Below, in pieces: positions 57,817 through 64,000 of a stretch of 64,000 nt of DNA. Source of the stretch: Phycomyces nitens (taxonomy: Eukaryota; Mucoromycota; Mucoromycetes; Mucorales; Phycomycetaceae); contig JAHRBC010000001.1 in the NCBI GenBank assembly GCA_022702545.1, positions 3,162,001-3,226,000 of the forward strand, read 5' to 3'. Position numbers and translations under genes: made by a program. Within the stretch, counting starts at the first letter, position 1; each line of letters begins with the position of its first letter. A model generated the notes under the pieces. That model had not been told where the DNA came from. It ran no database searches and was given only the letters and a program-made list of their open reading frames with translations.

Positions 57817-60800
57817 CTATAATCGCTGTTTGGTTTCTATTGCCTGGACACTCTGAATTATATCGCCGGCCTGGAAATCCTTGAAACCTTCAAAGGACAT
57901 TCCGCACTCCAGACCCTTCTTTGCTTCGGTAATATCTTTCTTTACCTGACGGAGTTGGTCCAATTCGCCTAAGTCATTTATAGCAATTACGCTTAGTATA
58001 CAGCACCATAGCCATATAGAGACGTGCTCAAAAACGAAGAGGAGAAGAGCTTACCTTCCCAAATAGTTTCTTTGTTGCGCACAATCCTAACCCGGCCATT
58101 CCGACTAATTGACCCATTTGTAACACGGCAACCAGCCACTGGCTTAGTTTCACGACCCTTTGTGCTAATGTCAAATACTTGGAGGATACTTGCTTCTCCA
58201 ACTACCTGTGTAGTTATAATTGGAGGAAGCATATCACTCAACTGATCCTTCACTTCTTCCAAAAGTTTGTAGATCACAGAATAAGATCTGACATTGACTC
58301 CTGACCGAGAAGCTTCGGCCTGGATCTTCTTGTCTGCCTTTACATTGAAACCAATAACCTGTCCTTCACACGCGGCTGCCAATTGCACATCTCCTTCTGT
58401 GATATTCCCGACTCCACTCTGAACCACCTTGACCTTGATTAACTTGTTCTGGAGCCCGTTCAGGCAATCAACAACAGCCTCTACTGTACCACTAACGTCA
58501 CCTGAGTTTCCAAAATGGTTAAATACACCATCTCTTGTCAAAATTAGAAGTAGGCGTCGTAGCCATACCTTTCACAACTGCCCTTAATTCCTGTTGAACG
58601 GGTCCACTATCTTCAGAATTCTCTTCACGGATCGTCTGCAGTTCACTCATTCTCTTACCGAGTGAGTCTGGCATCTGCTCAGTCATACCACGTTGATAAA
58701 GATACATATCTTTTTTGTATGCCTTTTCTGCCAAGCGTTCCTGTTCAAGCTGTTCTCGCTGAGCACGGCGCTTATCATTAATTACTTCTAAATCACGTAA
58801 TTGTTGATCCCTTTGTTGACGCGCTAAACGGTTGTCCACAACCGTCTTTGCTGTGTTCTACAGCACAAGACATAATAATATGCTCAGCATATTTCTCAAA
58901 CCAATTTGTTTTGTTGTTGTTTTATAATAAACCTCCTTTACCTCGTCTGGAGATGGCAGCATTTCATCACCCGCGTGTGGCACATCCTTCCAACCGATAA
59001 CCTTCACAGGTGTACCAGGGAGCGCCTCCTTGATACTCTTGCCAGTATGGTCTGTCATGGATCTGATCTTACACCATGTTTGTCCAGCAACAACAACAGA
59101 CCCAACCTTGAGTGTACCACTTCTCACCAGAACCGTTGCTACATTTCCACGACCCTTTTCCATTTGCGACTCAATAACTACGCCCTCGGCGCCTGCATTA
59201 CGCTCAGCCTTGAGTTCCAGAACCTCTGACAAGGTCGAAATGGTTTCTTCCAGTTGGTCAAGGTTGAGACCTGTCAGGCCAGATACTTCTACACATGGCA
59301 CATCTCCTCCAATTTCTTCCAGGTGAACATTGTAGCGGGCAAGTTCTTGTTTGACCTTTGATGAATCCACACCCGGCTTGTCACACTTGTTAATTGCAAC
59401 AACAATTGGTACACCTGAATTATGAGCATGCTGAATAGCCTCTTGTGTCTGAGGCATCACACCATCATCGGCTGCAACCACCAATACAATAATATCAGTT
59501 ACTTGTGCACCACGGGCACGCATAGAAGAGAATGCAGCATGGCCTGGGGTATCCAAGAAAGTGATTTGCTTCTTGGAAGGAAGTTGTACTGATATACACA
59601 GAAATTAGATACAAGTCTACGATACCTTTTGGTATTTCTTACCAGAGAATGCACCAATATGTTGTGTGATTCCACCAGCTTCACCTGCGGCTACTGATGT
59701 CTGGCGCAGAGTATCCAAAAGAGTTGTCTTTCCATGATCTACATGTCCCATAATGGTCACAATAGGTGGTCTTCCTGGCAATTTACTGGGATCTTCCACA
59801 GGAGGCCTGAGCACCACAATATAGAATACAAGGCACCAAATCAGAATTAAAAAAACTTTATTTTAAATTATAGTTTTAAAGAGTAAATTACCTTGGGAAC
59901 AAGTCTAATGCCTGTCGAGAGTCTACCACAGGATTCATATTAAGCTGCATAGCAATCAAGCTAGATTCATCTGAATTGAGCACTAGAGAGTAGAATTACA
60001 GCATATATTAAGCTCTTTCTGAAATGGCTTTTAAACGTTCAAACACTCTTTAATGTGGTACCTACTGCGATCATGCGATGTGCTGCCCATATCCAACTCT
60101 TCAATTGTCTGTATAATTTGCTCTAATTTTTCAGGACCACATTAGAAAATCGGGTGCTTGCTTACAGCCCTCTCTTATTTGTGGATATCAGTCAATTTAC
60201 CAATGCGAACACCAAGGACATGAGATAGGTTGGCCACATTGATGATTTCTGGGATATACACTTCCTGTGCCTGTCTGGCTGCTTCGGCTTCTTTCTTTTT
60301 CTGTTTGGCACGTCTATCAAGGATCATTTGTCTTGCCTTTTCTTCCTCTCTAATTGCTTTCGTAAGTTCTTCCTCCTTTTGCTTTCTTTCACGTCTCTGG
60401 GTCGCAGATTCATTCACTGGCGGTGGTTTAGTAAACTTCATGATATGGCGTTCGTGTTGTTTAGGCAATTCATCTGCATATTTTTCTGCATGTTTATCTA
60501 CAGGTCGACTCCAGTCGCGTCTAGGCGAAATACGCTTGTCTGAAGCTGGAGGCGCATTGGGCTTCTTGGGTATGTCATTCCTGGGTGCTCTTCCGTCTTG
60601 GGTCTTGTTTCTTTGGTTATTGAACCGTTGTTGACCTCCTCTCTCAGTCTCACCGTCAGCACGCGGAGACTTTCTCGGGGCCTTTTCTTTTCTGGGAGGT
60701 GCAGACCAGTCAGTCTTTGCGATAGTTCGGTTTATTCCAGTGTTTGTTGCAGTATCAAGCTTTCCGAGACGATCGATTGTTCCCGGAGGTTTCTTTTCGT

Positions 60801-60924
60801 TCTCCAAAACCTTACAGCTGGTCTGGAAGGTCATGCGGCGATTGGGTAAGCCAAGTCCTTGAATGCCGCGCACTCTAAGGGCTGTGGTACTTTTGCATAA
60901 CAAAAGTGCTCTCTGTCCACTCAT
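57817..60924 (-). CDS. IFM1: Mitochondrial translation initiation factor IF-2
   Basis: A multi-exon minus-strand gene, start taken as [20 protein letters not shown], a basic mitochondrial-type leader; a Met 33 codons upstream is possible. A long charged N-terminal region ([20 protein letters not shown]) precedes the IF2 N-domain ([20 protein letters not shown]). The G domain has [27 protein letters not shown] and a VEVSGLTG segment. Domain II ([20 protein letters not shown]) and the C-terminal domains follow ([66 protein letters not shown]). It ends ETKQRL. The factor places formyl-Met-tRNA on the mitochondrial small subunit. It is divergent from RPP30 over 197 bp. Confidence 0.95.
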
Positions 60925-61121
60925 GCTTTCTATTATGCCTAAACTATTGCAGGAAGGAACGCCACTTTTTTTTTCAACAAGACAGGTTGCCCTGCAGTAA
61001 GAAATACACGTGAGTGTGACCAAGTAAAAAGCAAGTCATCCTTTTGACAAGTTAATGTCTAAAGCGAGAGAAATCTAGAGTATAAGTGCTTGCGAAACCT
61101 TTTTCTTTTTCTTTTTTGGAA
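60925..61121. promoter_or_regulatory. Bidirectional promoter, IFM1 and RPP30
   Basis: Only 197 bp separate two divergent start codons, so the promoters must overlap. Pyrimidine-rich tracts (TTTTTCTTTTTC) lie just before 61122. No TATA box is clear. Confidence 0.6.
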
Positions 61122-62308
61122 ATGTTTTACGATTTCAACATTCCATATCCTTCTTCTCTAGAGAGGGCAGACCAGGAAAGACTCGAGAATATCCTTGCAC
61201 GAATCAGTTCTTGTAAATACCTTGAAATTCGACTCAGAATTACAATCTACAACTGACAATGAAACTTGCAGTTCAAAAGGCCACCATTGCATTGAATCAG
61301 ACGATTACCAATAGTCTCAAAATTACCCAGGTAGAATAAAGGCATAAAAAACCACTATACAAACCAGCCTCATTTTATCTATATTTTTTTTTAAATCTAC
61401 AGCCACTCCAACCCATCAGCCCTGAGCAATTTACAAATATTCAGCAATTGACTCGAGTAACATTGATTGTAGATGATCTCAAGGCAAATTACCAATTGGT
61501 GAGACAATGATTCCTAAAATACTCTCTTTGGAATATACTGATACCAGACCACTAGTCTTCAAGTAATACTTGCAATTCTCTAATTGATATCCTGGCCGTC
61601 AAGCCAAGCAATGTCGACATATGCAAACATGCTTGCCAATCGTATGAAGTCGATTTGATTTCTATTGACTTGTCCCAGAGAAGGGTCCTTCCTGGATATG
61701 TATCTTCCCAAGTTGCCATCACACGCGGAATTTTCTTTGAAATCTGTTATACTCAAGGAAACAGAGGTGGATAAAGACATTACGCTTTTACACCTTGGTT
61801 CTAATCATTGGCACCGTGTGTTTTTTTTTGGATGGGATATAACAGATGTCAAAAAGAGAAGTACATTTTACAGCAATGCCAGACGGCTGGTGGAAACAAC
61901 ACGCGGAAAGAACTTGATTTTTTCAAGTGAAGCTTTGCGTGCACTAGAGATCAAACGACCCTCTGATCTGCGTATGCTGTAAGGAAATACCACGGCGCGA
62001 ATAACAACAAATTGACCTTGACATTCTTGGTATCTTTATTATCAAAGGGGATTATTAATTGGACTGACGGAAGAGCAGGTTGAGGCCGCTGTTGGCTACA
62101 ATTATGTGCGCTTACTCAGGAAAGGAGGTAAGGAAACAAAGTTCAAGAGCCAAAGACTGACATTTTTGCCAAAGAAACACGAAAGAGTACAATCAATGCC
62201 GCAATCTCATTCGCACCACCAATTGGCATAACAGAGGGTAAAAAGAGAAAAGAAAACGACACTCCAGATGAAGATCAGGAATCCAAAAAGGTCAAAAAGA
62301 CCAATTAG
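61122..62308 (+). CDS. RPP1: RNase P/MRP protein subunit Rpp30 (Rpp1)
   Basis: Exons start 61122-61212, 61272-61330 and continue in phase to the TAG at 62306-62308. The start MFYDFNIPY, TLIVDD, LIDILAVKPSNVDICKHAC, VDLISIDLSQRRVLPGYVS, AITRGIFFEICYTQGNR, SNARRLVETTRGKNLIFSSE and ALRALEIKRPSDLRML are the standard blocks of the TIM-barrel Rpp30 family. The protein is a core subunit of nuclear RNase P and RNase MRP, which trim tRNA 5' leaders and pre-rRNA. The C-terminus is Lys-rich (GKKRKENDTPDEDQESKKVK), a likely nuclear signal. Acceptor CACTAG before 61562 is required to keep frame. Confidence 0.93.
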
Positions 62309-62472
62309 ACTAAAATAAGCATACCAAAGAAGATGCGATAAACCATAGTGTACAGATAACAAAGAAGGATTAGATATTAAGGTGTTCATGGCATGGAAAA
62401 CATTCTTCATTAATATTCTTTTATTTTTAATGGTGTCTCGATATTTAGACCTTCTATTATGTAGCTAATTCC

Positions 62473-63700
62473 CTACAGATACTTCTCGCGAATATTCTTT
62501 GCAAATCCAACTAAATTATCGTGCTTGAGCACCAAATTACGCAGAGTACTCGCCTGACGCTTCTCTTCCGCTGGCACAGATGAGTCAGTAAACTGTGGTG
62601 CACCCAAAATGATGTGCAGATATGAAAATATAACTGCATCAACCCAAGTTGGATCACTACAAGAATAAAGATCTTTAGTTCACCTTGCTCATCTGCTCTT
62701 TACTTCTTACCTTGAGCCAAAAAAGTATGTAGATTCTCCCAATTTAACCGACAAAGCCTCAAGAGCATGAGCAGCATCCGAGTAAATCTATTCAACAACA
62801 TGAATATCATGTATTCTCTCGGGTTGCATTACCTCTTCTCTGACTAGAATGTCTCGGTCAGCCAGTAGTTGCTGAACAATTTTGTTTTGTTTCTTGTAAG
62901 CCAAGATATGATCCACTGGGACAGGAACATGGCCAAAGTAAGCTTCAGAAGTTGCATTTGTGTAATTAAGAGGCTCAAGCCACATGGAGAAAAGCTAAGA
63001 ATAATATGTATAACAAATTAAACGTCTTTCATCCAAGATATCCAAATGATTCTTACCAATGCAGCGTTCAATTTTGTGTTTGCCAAAGAAGCAAATGCCT
63101 TTGCAACTTCATTGTCATCACCTGTCAACTTTCTGCTCTTTCCCTATCACCAATTAATCAAGCAAATATACAATGTTTGTCTTGGTCAGCTCCATTGGCC
63201 ATTTATTCCTCTTAATATTTACCATGTCCTCGACCCATTTGTGAATCTGTTGGCCATGGTAAATAGCACCAGGAACAGTGGCCATAAATGGCAACTTTCC
63301 TAATAAGAAAAAATTAACAAATATTCAATCTATATATACATATTATATATATTAAAAAAAAGTACCAGAAGGAGAGGCATCAGGCTCATTACTATTGACA
63401 ATGTCAAACTCAATTCCAGCAAATCTGAGGTAAATCTAGAATCATCACAATCAGTCATAATTCGCAAAACGATTAAAATGGATTGCATACTTGGACTTGC
63501 AGACATTCGGCATCAAAACTTCCCCATGTGTTTCTCCAGCCAGGGCCAAAGATGTACAACGTGTCCTTTGTCAGGCGTGGAGGCTGATAGACAGAAGGAT
63601 ATGTCTTGAGAGGAAAGTTCTTGAGCTTGAGGAATTCAAGACAGGCAGGTAGTTCTATTTTAGGGAGAACGCCAAATCGCTCAGAAGGAGTGGTGGTCAT
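62473..63700 (-). CDS. Metaxin-like mitochondrial SAM-complex protein
   Basis: A minus-strand gene with several short introns, starting MTTTPSERFGVLPKIELPAC. Segments: TLYIFGPGWRNTWGSFDAEC; IYLRFAGIEFDIVNSNEPDA; KLPFMATVPGAIYHGQQIHK with WVED; LFSMWLEPLNYTNATSEAYF; ILAYKKQNKIVQQLLADRDI; STYFFGS; DPTWVDAVIFSYLHIIL; and the end KHDNLVGFAKNIREKYL. This is the thioredoxin-like plus GST-C layout of metaxins/Sam37, with the metaxin pattern P-S-G-x-L-P and the short DNL..F...I end. Metaxins help insert beta-barrel proteins in the outer mitochondrial membrane. Whether it is Mtx1/Sam37 or Mtx2/Sam35 type is not decided. Confidence 0.82.
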
Positions 63701-64000
63701 AATGTATGCGTCTTATTGTTCAAGCAAGTCCGTAGGCAATTTGGCTGGACTATACAGTGTAAGCATAAATTGTCGCCATCAGAAACCCCATGAAGTTCAT
63801 TAGTGGCTTAGAACACAATAATATCTAATATTGCAATTTGTTTCAAAATGATTAAGGATATTTTATAATCCTTCAATGTAAGGGTATATTGGTTGTTTTT
63901 GCAAAAGGCATTGCATGGCACACTCTTTTTTTTATACAAGACAAAGTTTATTGATATAATTGAAAAAGCAAGTCTTGGTTTCTAGAGAAAAGAGGTAAGT
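63701..64000. other. Intergenic right edge
   Basis: The metaxin promoter side. On the minus strand an AATAAA word lies at about 63949-63954, downstream of possible coding sequence at the very edge, so another minus-strand gene may end just inside the window, but too little is present to call it. Confidence 0.35.

Overview
The window looks like nuclear DNA of a filamentous fungus, most likely Mucoromycota (Mucorales-like). Genes are split by short introns, mostly 45-140 nt, with GTAAG/GTATG donors. Intergenic DNA is AT-rich and full of microsatellites. Several proteins have a mucoralean flavour: a LaeA-like methyltransferase, a ubiquitin-AN1 fusion, Fanzor-type transposon proteins and a kelch receptor kinase. 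No species is assigned. All calls come from reading the sequence; no database search was run. Left part (1-28.7 kb), gene-dense: the 3' end of eIF1 (SUI1); a Rab5 GTPase; fructose-1,6-bisphosphatase; a large kelch-repeat, single-pass membrane protein with a cytosolic protein kinase domain; mitoribosomal protein mL49; a small coiled-coil protein; ORC3; the queuosine-salvage glycosidase Qng1, divergent from the plasma-membrane H+-ATPase PMA1; a gene for two ubiquitin units fused to an AN1 zinc finger; a two-finger GATA factor; ribosomal protein uL15; an unrecognised 203-residue protein; and a DUF1764 protein. Middle (28.7-35.6 kb), no intact gene: a 3.4 kb inverted-repeat (fold-back) element with about 1.6 kb arms, a 321 bp MITE with 35 bp terminal inverted repeats and TA target duplication, and two diverged copies of a coding-like fragment on either side of the fold-back element. 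Right part (35.6-64 kb): a roughly 7 kb UBR1-type N-recognin gene; a peroxisomal dienoyl-CoA isomerase ending SKL; three small hypothetical or fragmentary genes; a methyltransferase with an N-myristoylation-type start; mitochondrial IF-2 divergent from RNase P subunit Rpp30/Rpp1; and a metaxin/SAM-complex protein. Two related DNA transposons, at 46188-47585 and 53803-56109, share CAGTGTTTCTACTTGA termini. Each carries a decayed Fanzor (eukaryotic TnpB/OMEGA nuclease) gene. The genes are mostly housekeeping (translation start, ribosome, mitochondrial translation, protein import, tRNA processing, replication licensing, protein turnover, gluconeogenesis, beta-oxidation) and form no single pathway. 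The parts most worth attention are the kelch-TM-kinase receptor, the two Fanzor-bearing elements with their conserved ends, and the large fold-back element. Exon joins were inferred by hand from GT-AG sites and reading frame; where they matter they are stated.
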